Assembly: GCA_030867875.1 (NCBI GenBank)
Contig: JAOWCC010000919.1
Location: 46,275-110,274, forward strand
Direction: 5' to 3'
DNA from: Actinernus sp. WN-2022
Taxonomy: Eukaryota; Cnidaria; Anthozoa; Actiniaria; Actinernidae
Length of the DNA stretch: 64,000 nt
The position numbers and the translations under genes were made by a program. Numbering within the stretch: the stretch's first letter is position 1; each line of letters opens with the position of its first letter. The notes under the pieces are model-generated. The model was not told where the DNA came from. It saw only the letters and a list, made by a program, of their open reading frames with translations, and did no database searches. Below, in pieces: positions 11,540-24,000 of the stretch.

Positions 11540-11920
11540 TTTGGAATCAACAACCTCTGCACGAAACTCACTTTGGTACCTTGGGAGACTGGTGCTTTTC
11601 CGTGGTAAATTTGCGGGTAAGTCGGGTAAGGCAGGGTCGTGGAAACCATGGAAACATCTATGTTTGATTGTGCGCCAGTGTAATATTATTTGCCAACTTT
11701 TCTCCGTCAAGCAGACTATTTTTTTAATATAAAATAGAAAGTGATGTTTGCCTTTAGCCTGATTTTTAGACGGTATGAGGTCGTCCGCTCACTTCCTCCG
11801 CCACTATTAGTTTTATACCTTCGGCTGACAAAAAGTAGCAAGTGAGGAGGCCCTGGGGGAGAGACGGGAGCGCTTTTCCCACACGCGCTACCGCAAGCCA
11901 CATATTGCGGGCGTCCAAAC
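11540..11920. promoter_or_regulatory. Putative bidirectional promoter of the glycosyltransferase and NT5DC-like genes
   Basis: This 381-bp stretch separates two divergent start codons. It is richer in G+C and CpG than its surroundings (gacgggagcgctt, cacacgcgctaccgc). No TATA box is evident. The plus-strand start codon sits in CAAACATGGCGGCC, which resembles the YY1 consensus AANATGGCGGC often found at starts of mitochondrial and housekeeping genes. Promoter function is inferred from layout and composition. Confidence 0.5.
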
Positions 11921-12086
11921 ATGGCGGCCTCTGGACGCCTTTGCAGCCTTCTCACTCTCAGTTACAAATTACTTCCGAGAAGAACGCCGCAGTTGAGCCA
12001 GAAACGACTACTGAATGTCGTAAGGGAAAACAAAAGTGTTCAGGAGCTCCAAAGCCTTTATACAGAAAGGAAAAGAGGAATAGAAG
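11921..12086 (+). CDS. NT5DC3: NT5DC-like exon 1 (start codon, presequence)
   Basis: It begins at ATG in CAAACATGGCG and ends GAAG|GTATAT, giving 55 codons plus 1 base. It encodes [20 protein letters not shown], an amphipathic basic leader, then [17 protein letters not shown]. The leader and first-exon position support this start. Confidence 0.85.
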
Positions 12087-15000
12087 GTATATTGACTTAA
12101 AGTTTACACTTTCTGAAAGTGCGCTTTTATCAACGCTTTTATCACCTGTTTTTTCGTTAGCAATTTTATATGTTCACCGTGTTCGTAAGTTGGTTCATTT
12201 AGTTGTGATGAGCTTTTACGAGGTTGGTGCGAGATGATAATTTTTTTAGAAGACAATATTCCTTTACATATAGCGATACTTTGTGTTGATAAACATCACA
12301 ATTGTTATGCTAATGTACCAAACATGATTTCAAAAGGCCGCTTTGTGTCAGGAACCAATAGATCTGTGGTTGGCACAGATCTATTGGATGATGTGGCAGT
12401 AAGTATAGCTATATAAACACCATTACCGAATACTGTACGGACTCATACAATGTAATATATGCCCCCCCCCTCCCTTCCCACCCCCAGCAATCCCCCCCCC
12501 CCCCCCCTCCCCAACTTTTCTTTGCTGGTAAATGCCCCACCCCCAGGACAGAAACTCAGTGAAATGCCCCATGTACATGTATGCCATAAGATAGAGCCAT
12601 ATTAAAGTTGCGTCTTCTTGCAGAGCTTCTCATCTATGCACAGAAGATTTCAATTATTAGAGAGCTTAAGCACCAGACACTTTTGACAACACAGATGTCA
12701 CAAGACCAAGACAAGACTGGATTGAAAATGGCGGTAAAATCTTATTAACCTGGTACATGTTTCTCGCCAATCAGCACGGACAAGGAGACTCTTGATTTAA
12801 TGTTTAATTGTGACGTCGCGTTACATCAAAATGCACCAAAAAAGGAAAATATTACTTCGGTTGCCATCCATGACTCAGAATTGTCTGGTGCTTAAGCTCT
12901 CTATTAAGTTGCTGTGGTGTCTTGGTAATCATTTTATCATCAAACAGAACAATGTACAGTTAATATTCCCATATAAAAGCTATACAAATACACCTGTACA
13001 TGTATGAGCTGCTGGGTGGGGTGACATGTGTTTGACCATGACACAGCATATTGTGTGGAGCTGTGGAGAATATTATATTGGGGTGTCCAATCAATGAAGC
13101 GCTTGCCTGCTACCAGAGGTTCTTTTCCTCCCTTTCTTTTGTAATCGCTTTGTGAACTGGTAGGGGAAAAGAATCCACTGCCCCCAGTTACAAAGTGACA
13201 CAAAATCTTTAACATGCGATCGTACAATGTATATCAGATGTCAATCTAAGGTCTGACCAAAATTGTTTCACATTGTATTAAGTCTTCTATCAGTTTAACA
13301 AATTTATGACAGTTTGCCATGGTACAGTATGTCCTGAATTTACCACATTTACCACATCATATCGCATCATCAGCAACATTTTTGTGGATTTCACGAGGTG
13401 CCTAAGCCTCAGACATAACATAGCACCATGGTAAACTATTGTAACTTAGCTTGTTTTTACAAAAGCAATGGAAAAATAGTGAAGCAAGTCAAGAAGACAA
13501 GAAAAATTGCAGGGGGAAATGATTCTAGCATGTGCGCTAGCTAATAATATCATACAATCAATCTTGCATGTCATACTATGGTATGTCCTCTTATTCCCAG
13601 TGGCAATCAGCAAATCAGAAAACAAGACACTGGCCAGTTGTTGTAAAGAAAACACTTTTACCATGCTTGGATGGGTTAACCAATCTTTGGATGAACCCCA
13701 GTTATTACAGAACAAGGCAGCCAACTGAAAATAATTCTTAATTTACGTAGTTTCTCATCATCTACAAAAGCCTTAAGTGGCTGTACTTGGTTGGGCTACA
13801 CATGTAAAGCGTTGCCTATTTCATTGTAGCGATTTATCTAGCTCATTCCATTCATTGAGACCGCGATATACAAGGCGTTGCTTGCCGTAATTCCACTTTA
13901 TTTTTATTCTTGGAAGATGGAAGTCATTTTCTTCTGGTATTATAAGAGTGAACATTGCTATTTCTTATAAATGTATTAAAGTCATAGTCAATGAGGCTAT
14001 TAACATATTTAAAAATAGTAATGTTGCAGGAAATCAAATCTTTTTTATGTTAAGAAACTTGTTTTAACTAATAACGACTGAAGACAAATTATGTAAATAT
14101 AGCTTTTTGTTAAAACTTTTTAATGTATCACGATTCACTGATCATTTTGTTTACTTTTGAGACGCCAATATAACATGGTATTGGCGTCTCAGAATACCAG
14201 CCTCTGATTGGCTCTTGCGCGAGCCCTTGCAGTTACATGGGTTCCAGGTCAAGTTCAAAAGTCATTTGTTCAACAGCAAGATTTCTACAATTTCACCTTC
14301 AAAACACTGTAAATTACAAGATACCAATTATTCAATCCTAAAGGTAAGGTTGGCATTGTAGTTTGCGTCAGAAATCTAACGCTCTTATCCGCTAAAAGTA
14401 CAATTTTCACAATTTTTGAAGAGATTTCAAAACATGTCGCGAAAGTTTTTGCCACTCAAGCCGTGAAACCGTTGCCATAGATATACTAAGGTGCTTTTGA
14501 GAATTGAAATTACGATCAGCATAAGTTTGGTGCTTCATTCTCTTCTTTCTTTTAACAATTCACGACTTAATTGTTGAATCGTGATACAAAACTAATTGCG
14601 ATTTTGAGACGCCGATACCGAATTATATTGCTGGCCAGTTGGGAGAAAATATATTCTGTATTGGGCGCGACTCCACCCAATACAGAATATATTTTCTCCC
14701 AACTGGCCGGCAATATAATTCGGTATCGGCGTCTCAAAATCTCAATTAGTTTATAATACTGTCTAATATGGGTAGCTTTTTTTTAACTGTTGTTATTTTT
14801 TATTACCATTTTTTATTTGACTTATTATTTGCAGGGTCTCACTGAAAAACACTCTGGTGATGTGAGCCCCCTGGATAAATTATTATTATTATTACTAAGT
14901 CTATTGTTGTTATTATTATTATTGTTATTAGACAAAGTATTGTTGTTATCCTGGTGTGTATTTCTCAACTACATGTGAAAGAGTTGTAAAAAAGTTTCGA

Positions 15001-18000
15001 TCAGTGAAAACTTTTATCTTTTTGATCGAATAATTTTTCCAAATAAATGCAAGCTAAGAGCTCAATCACTAAGAATTTCACAACATTAAAGCGCAGGTTA
15101 TGCATGTGCATAGTTAAGTAATGGCTTCCAGGGCAGGTATATGATTTATTTTGAATCTCAATTTATTTCTCAACTTTGTCATTTCCTCAGAGTCCTTTCA
15201 ACATACTAATATTGAGGAACAAGGTATTTTTGCAAATAATGAGCTGAGTTTGAAGTACATTGATGTCTATGGATTTGACTATGACTATACACTGGCATCA
15301 TACTCAAATGCCCTGCATTTCCTCATCTATGACTTGGCTGTTGGCAACCTCCTGGATCTTTATGGAGTAAGTGAATACCTACCTCTTATTAACTTTGTTT
15401 GCTCGGTCCGTACCATAAGTTTGGACCAAGTTTTCCCCCTTTTTTTATGGCCCAATTAGCTAGCCTGCGAATACAGCCGTCTTGCACCGGGAGCCACAAT
15501 CGAAACGCATCCCCAAGAGATTCGTCTGCGATTTGAGGTAAAATGATGACATTATGCAGCCAGGATCTGGTCTCATTATTTGATTGGCTTGTATATGATA
15601 ATTAGACATACTAGCCAATCAAATGACTTGACCAGATCCTGGCCATGGAATGTCATCAGTTTGGAATTTTTGGCCTCGAATCACAGAAACAGGGATGTGT
15701 TTTGATTGTGGCTCGTGATGCAAGATGGCTGTATTTGCAGGCTAGGCCCAAGTGCAAAGCAAGAACTTGGAGTGTTAAAACCTCAAACAATTGTGTCATA
15801 TTTACAAGAGTTTATAAGCTCAATGTTGACCTGATGCACAATTAAAAGTAGATCATAATTATAAAGTTGTATGGTGAAAACATACATGGAATATGAGTAT
15901 ACATGTATGTGTCATTTCATTTTGCCAGTACTCTAGATTTTTGCTGGTGGAAAAAGATCCTACTAACAGACATTTGCTGGTGGATGTAGAAGTTAAGTTG
16001 GAGCTCTGCCATAATGCAAATAGTAATGCTCTAAAGATCAGTGCTCCTTATTGATAAGGGCTCCTTTCAATAAGGACTATTCCGGTTAAATAAATACCTC
16101 TTATTATCCGAGTGTGAGGTCTGTACCTTAAGTTATGGACCAAGTTTTTTTCCTATTTTTATGGCCCAAGTGCAAATTGTGCATGTCGTAAGAAAAAAGG
16201 GGGGGGGGGGGGACAAGGATCCATAACTTAGACTGAACAACAGAGGTTACATACCAGTAATGTAATATTAAGGTTTTCATTATATGGCTTCTTCATTTTT
16301 TTGAGACTTGAAGTAGATGGAAGGTCCGTACAGGAAGTTATGGACTGCACATTGACCAATCATAGCTCATGAAATTATATAGTTAGCTGATAATAAGGGT
16401 ATTTACTGTTTGATATGTAATGATACATTGTACATGATGATAACTCAAGGTAACTAGACCATGTTGTATTAACTATATATGTTGCTCTACACATTTCTAG
16501 TATCCAAAAGGCATTGAAGGAATGAAGTACAACCCTGAATTTGCTGTCAGAGGACTACACTATGACACAGTACATGTGAGCATGCATACAGTAGAATGAC
16601 ATCACAGAAGTATCATTGGTTATTATTGATCAGTAATACTGGCTTTCTTTAAAGTGGCACTACAACAAAAAATTACCATTTCGATTTGCCACTTTTTTAG
16701 TGTCAATAGGTCAATCTTAGAAAACAATTGTCCCAAATGAGCAAGTTAAACCACAAAATGTATGGAGAATTTACCTGTCTGGTAAAATCTTGTCTGCCAT
16801 TACTGGAAGCTGTTCTCATTTTTCAGCAGAAGTGATGTCTATATGCAACACATGTTGCTTGAAACTCGAAATGTGTTGACCACAATTGGTCATTTGGCGA
16901 CTAAACATTTTTGGCTAGTCACCAGTTGGCACTGTAATGTCATTTAATTGGGTTGAGGTTTTGATTTTATTGCAGAGGGTTGGGTTGGGTGTGAAAGCCT
17001 CGTAGGGGACTACGTGTCCTATTGCTTTCTTACCTGTCTATATGGCGAATCTTAAATAAGTTATGTACCATGTGATCTAATTAAGCCATTGCGATGAAAA
17101 TCATCCTGTGCAACACCACCTTTAGCCAACAGGGAATAATTTCCATGAGCACTTGAATGTCTTCCTCAGAACAACATTTTGTGATTTAATGCATATTTCT
17201 AATAATTTCAATGCTGTGTTGTGTATTATACAGGGCCTGTTACTAAAGATTGATGCATTTCATAACATTATGCTGGGTTCTGTATACAGGTATTTGTAAT
17301 ATAATTTTTTTTTATGGGAGCATCGTAAAGCCCTGGTCAAATTGACGCAATATTTTCATGCAACATCGTGCAACATTGTTGCATGAAAATGTTGTGTCCG
17401 TTTGACACCCTGTTGCACGATATTGCATGATGTTGCATGAAGTTTGAATCTAGTCTTATCGACAAACCGGGTAAAAATATCCAACATGTTGCAACATGTT
17501 GCATTCGTTTGACCACCCCTACATGAACATGTTGCAACATGATCCAACAATGTTGCACGATGTTGCATGAAATGTTGCGGCCGTTTGACCGGGGCTTAAG
17601 AACATGCAATTTCATTGGCTGCTCAGCATACATACATACATACATGTACATACATGTACATACATAGACTTTATTTCAGTTTGAATTTGAGATTAACATT
17701 ATGATGCTAGTATCTTTGAACATACGGAAGTAACAATACAAGATAAAATACAACAAGAACACAGATAATCCTCTGTCTAATTTTACGCTCAAAAGTGGCT
17801 AGATTATGAGATGCTCTCAGGTCATCATCCTGTTCATCGAGTGTTTCACAGCCACGTATTTAAAAGAATGTAGGCTTTAACTGGTTTTAACTGGTGGTAT
17901 TTTTAGATTCATAATCCCCCGCAGGTTGTAGTTACTTGAGCGTAATGTAAAAAAGGATCTAAGTTATTCAGGAGCTACATGTATGTTATTGAGACATTTG

Positions 18001-21000
18001 TACAATAAGATAAGCATGTCCTGAATTCTTCTACCAAATAAGGATGTACTATTAATCTTCGCACACTCGATTTTCTTATAATGCACTCTCGAGCATTACT
18101 TTCTGTGTACATCGAATTATATATTATAAAACAAATAGAAGATGGTTCTCCTATGTCTAGCTACATATGTACATGTATATAAATAGTAAACTTTCAAGCT
18201 GCTCATGATCGTTTTCTGCTTGTGCATCCACAGTTTTTCAAGTCCTCAAGCATGTATTATGTTGTTATAGATCGTGGAGAACCATCTTTTATTTGTTAAA
18301 TAACTATATGTACCAGTAACTATGTACCAGTATGTTTAGACATCATGTAGCTATAGTTGAAATAAAAATATATAGGCAAGAAGTCCTGACACCTATTAGT
18401 TTTCTCCTTGCAAAATGAAGAATATTATTAATGTTTGCATCAGTGGAGCCTTATACATATGTTGGCTGATAAATATTATATATGTATTGTCTTGTATAAA
18501 AGAGGTCTACAACAAGTTCCTGATGAAGAGGTGTTTAGGATCTATGGTGGAACCCATCTGGCCATCACCAAACTCAATCCATACACTTTTTATAATGTGA
18601 GTTGAACATAAGTCTGTTTATAGCTCAGTTGGTAGAGTGCGGTCTAGAGTGCAGGAGGTCTTGGATTCGAAGCCAGGTTGCATCCTTGGGCAGGGACGTT
18701 AAGTCGTTGGCCTGGTCTCCTTCCTCTGTTGTGTTATTTGGAGAAAGAGTCTGGATTGTCTCTCGACACAACAGCCTGGTATTCTGAGATAGTAACATCA
18801 TCAGTCATGATTGTAAAATGCACATCAGCACATCGTGCCACAATAGAGCAGATTTAGTAGGAGTGGGAGAAACTCCGATCGAACTACAGAGTTACAAAAC
18901 AGTAAGTTCCAGTACGGTTACGGTAAGGCTTTGGACATGACGTATTTCTGTCCCACTCATACGAAATCCGCACTAGCAGTCTATATCACAAAATAAACTT
19001 GTGAAGTGCTTTTGGATATGTTGCAGGTAAATTTTATTTCAGGTTGAAATTTTTACAAATTTAAACGACTTGTATTGCCTAAATCAAGAATGTTGTTACA
19101 TAGAAGGTAAACACTTCAATACAAACAACAGGTTGTCATCCACTGCTCTCTCACAGCATATTACTTTTTCATTTATTTTTTATTTATTTAGTCTGTGCAA
19201 GTAGGTGTTGTAGGTTTTTTTAGGGGGACGTCTAACTCTGGAGGATGCTTCACTTTAACTCCATAAAAGAATGATAGGAAAAGTGGCCATTTCCTTAGAA
19301 TAAAACAGCACATGAAACTGTGCCTGTCTAAAGAGGCCTTCCTCCCTGACCAGAGAGGCCCACTTTATCTGTCCTACTTTACTTTTCAACTGAATATGGT
19401 GGCTAACATAGTATTAAACAAAGACCCACACTATAAAGGACCAGCACTAATAATGGGGCAAGGACTCACACTATAAATGACCGGCAGTAATAACGGAGCC
19501 AGCATGCACACATGTCAATCACGCTTTGTCAAGTGAACATCTCTGTTCAAAGCTGGAACGTGATACTTACTTGAGTGATCTTTGACTTGCTTCACTGTTC
19601 TGAATTTTAATCCCAAAGGGCGATAAAAGGGGACGAGCAGTTCCTTTTATAGTGCAGGTCCGTGTTTAAGGCAAAGATTCTTTGAAGAGACTTGTGAGAG
19701 GTTTTCTCCCCTTTTGTTAGTTCAATCAAAATGTAATTTCATACCTTGTTATTTCCAAACAGGGACCAAGACAGACAATGCATCATATGATTGACATGTT
19801 CTCTTATCCCGAGATGTGCTTACTATCGAACGTCACTGAGGTGTGTGGAATACAACGTCTAGTAGTCATGTGTTTGTAAACAGCATCCAATGACGTGTCC
19901 CTTTTCCAATAAATACAACGTCTAATAGTCATGTGTTGGTAAACAGTATCCAATGACATGTCCATATTCCAATAAATACAACGTCTAATAGTCATGTGTT
20001 GGTAAACAATATCCAATGACGTGTCCCTTTTCCAATAAATACAACGTCTAATAGTCATGTGTTGGTAAACAGTATCCAATGACGTGTCCCTTTTCCAATA
20101 AATACAACGTCTAATAGTCATGTGTTGGTAAACAGTATCCAATGACGTGTCCCTTTTCCAATAAATACAACGTCTAATAGTCATGTGTTGGTAAACAGCA
20201 TCCAATGACGTGTCCCTTTTCCAATAAATACAACGTCTAATAGTCATGTGTTGGTAAACAGCATCCAATGACGTGTCCCTTTTCCAATAAATACAACGTC
20301 TAATAGTCATGTGTTGGTAAACAGCATCCAATGACGTGTCCCTTTTCCAATAAATACAACGTCTAATAGTCATGTGTTGGTAAACAGCATCCAATGACGT
20401 GTCCCTTTTCCAATAAATACAACGTCTAATAGTCATGTGTTGGTAAACAGCATCCAATGACGTGTCCCTTTTCCAATAAATACAACGTCTAATAGTCATG
20501 TGTTGGTAAACAGTATCCAATGACGTGTCCCTTTTCCAATAAATACAACGTCTAATAGTCATGTGTTGGTAAACAGTATCCAATGACGTGTCCCTTTTCC
20601 AATAAATACAACGTCTAATAGTCATGTGTTGGTAAACAGTATCCAATGACGTGTCCCTTTTCCAATAAATACAACGTCTAATAGTCATGTGTTGGTAAAC
20701 AGCATCCAATGACGTGTCCCTTTTCCAATAAATACAACGTCTAATAGTCATGTGTTGGTAAACAGTATCCAATGACGTGTCCCTTTTCCAATAAATACAA
20801 CGTCTAATAGTCATGTGTTGGTAAACAGTATCCAATGACGTGTCCCTTTTCCAATAAATACAACGTCTAATAGTCATGTGTTGGTAAACAGTATCCAATG
20901 ACGTGTCCCTTTTCCAATAAATACAACGTCTAATAGTCATGTGTTGGTAAACAGCATCCAATGACGTGTCCCTTTTCCAATAAATACAACGTCTAATAGT

Positions 21001-24000
21001 CATGTGTTGGTAAACAGTATCCAATGACGTGTCCCTTTTCCAATAAATACAACGTCTAATAGTCATGTGTTGGTAAACAGTATCCAATGACGTGTCCCTT
21101 TTCCAATAAATACAACGTCTAATAGTCATGTGTTGGTAAACAGCATCCAATGACGTGTCCCTTTTCCAATAAATACAACGTCTAATAGTCATGTGTTGGT
21201 AAACAGTATCCAATGACGTGTCCCTTTTCCAATAAATACAACGTCTAATAGTCATGTGTTGGTAAACAGTATCCAATGACGTGCCCCTTTTCCAATAAAT
21301 ACAACGTCTAATAGTCATGTGTTGGTAAACAGTATCCAATGACGTGTCCCTTTTCCAATAAATACAACGTCTAATAGTCATGTGTTGGTAAACAGCATCC
21401 AATGACGTGTCCCTTTTCCAATAAATACAACGTCTAATAGTCGCGTGTTGGTAAACAGTATTTGCATCCAATAAATATTACGGACCAGCTTGCACACCGA
21501 GGACGGCGACAGCTGTGTAACGGCACGTAAAAAAGTGTTTTCTCGCGAACTTAGGTGTTTATCATTTCCTTTATTCCGCCTTTTCACATCCAGATAGGAC
21601 GAAACTGAAGGATGATAGCCGTTATAAGAATGCCTTGTCACATTCCGTTGAACTGTAGTTGTCTCAGTACACTCTTATGAATTATCCTGTAGATGGGTTT
21701 CTCACAGTAGAATATAATAGTGATGAATGGTGGCTAAGATGATGCACAAGTTTTCACCGTGACTTCTTGTTGCAGTATTTCCATCAGCAAGGTATTCCAT
21801 ACGATCCCGAGAACCTGTTCCGAGACTGTGTGGTAAGTCCTTCTAATAATTATCAAGTAATTGGTTTAGCGATCGAAAAGAAACCCTCTTTTTCAGTAGA
21901 CAGAACTGAACAACGTGTTGCATTAAACAAAAAACAAAAATCTGTCTGGATCATTCTCAGTAGCGAGATATATATTAAGGCCCCTTATTCCTCTCTTGTT
22001 TCCCATTGTCTGTCTTTCCCATTGGTATCGTCAAAAAGAGAACACCCTACAAGAGTATTCAAGCATACAGAGCTAACATCCAAGACAGTATGTCACTCAG
22101 TATTTAGTGACCAATCAGGTGGCATGTTTGGCACATGTTTGGATCTGTCACTCTGCTAGTCTTATTTTTGTCTAACTACAAAAATAGTGTCCAAGTCGAG
22201 TGCTATCAGACGGAAACTTCGAATATGGTTACAACTTATCATTTCTTTTGCTTTTTTCGACTTGCCATCTTTAAATGACTTAAGAAGTCTTCTGCATTTA
22301 TTCCACCATTACTGATGAAACACGCTTTTTTAGCCAATCGGAGTGTGCATTATATCGTGGCTAAGTTATACTAGTCTTTACATGTGAGTATGACAAACCT
22401 GTGCACGTGTGTTTGCTCTCTCCAGCATTCAGTTCAAAGTGTCCACTCGTCCGGACAGATGTACGAAGCTGTCATGAGCAACATCGGTACGTGATGCTAT
22501 CATGGGTTAAAGTGCCGCTTATAAGCCCAAGTCAGAAATCATTGGTTTGGGTGCAGTGTCTTAATCAACCATTTGTGCCCGCTTTATCACTGTAATATTG
22601 CTTTAAAATGCATTTCAAATCCTTGAAATGCGTCATTTAAGGAACATACTAATGAGTTAAAATGGTTTGAGTCAACATTCAATTTGTTATTTTTTCAGTT
22701 GTTTTTCAGGCGTCAGACATTTGATCCTTGCAATCTTATTGAAATATATTTTAATAAGTGGAATTGACATAAAAACAGAGCAAAATGAACTAGAATTGGC
22801 TTGACTTAAATGACGTCATTGAAATTTGATTCCTTGATAAACGAAAATGGCAGGCGTTGTTTGTTTTCCTGTGTCGATCATAACTAATATCTGTAAAAAT
22901 GTGTATAGGTTATTGGACCTAGGTTATTACAGAAACTGGGTGTGCATTGTACCTCCTGGGCATTATGATAAGTTCTCGACTTTTGAATGCATGTGCCTAT
23001 TCCGTTAGTCAGCCGTGGCCGCTCTAGATGTAAACAAAACACTATCCCAAACTCGGCTCTGATTTGGTTCTCTTTGAAAAAGCACATTTCCAATTGTAGA
23101 TATTTTTCAGTCATGTGATGTAGTCTATTATTTTTATGGAAGATTGAATTTACTGAATGCTCAAAAACCTGAAATTTGTACATTTTGAGTTTTTGCCATT
23201 TTTCGACTTTTTAAAGGGGCTATGTCATGGTACTACGCATGTATGGAGTCAGATTTCGATTGGTGGCTGTTAATAGATTACAAACAGTTAAACTCCCCTC
23301 CTTCAATGCTTGATTGAAAGTATTTTCATTATTTTACTTGAAGACTGTACATTTGCACAGTTTGTTAGTCATTTTTTGAATGTTTGCTTTGATTTTTACC
23401 ATCCCACATGTGCGCGAGGTTTGTCAGTTCATATGAGAATCGCTGATAATGACCTTGTCCGGCCCCGACATCTAATGTATAATGGTCTCTCACCATAACA
23501 CGGTCCCTTTAATATTTCGAAAGCAATATTCACAACTTTTTTTCTGTTTTTGATAACAATTTTACATGTATTTGGCATCGAGATGTAGTAAGATTTGGGG
23601 AATACTTTTAATCAGTTTGAAGTCTAATTCTATTAACAGAAAGCTATGGTCCTTTCAACTTTGACAACGTTAGTAAGGTGAGAAATTCATAGCCCAAATT
23701 TGTTGCCAACTTTCGCCCAAGGGATTTTGATCAAATGTGCACTGTGCACGTTTTTGAAAAGAATCGTTCGACTAGATTCGAGTTATGGCTCAAAATGTCA
23801 AAAAAGTTTGGTTGACTTACGTCACATGTTACGTCATTAATATGTGTGATCGGGTCAACATTTTGACATTATAAGTTGTATCAATAAATTATATACTCGC
23901 TGTGGAAACTTGAGCAGAATCAAGCCAAAGTGGCTTCGGAGTTTCGATCGAGACACCTTTACAGCAATGTGACCAGTAATTACAAATAAGCGAATAAAGA

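Noticed and set aside
18612..18690. Functional tRNA gene
   Set aside because: A and B boxes are present but the arms do not form a tRNA and a SINE-like body follows.
19804..21471. 555-codon minus-strand open frame as a repeat protein
   Set aside because: It is the reverse of a 63-bp minisatellite and runs into the antisense of exon 6; units are nearly identical at the DNA level, with no sign of selection on the protein.
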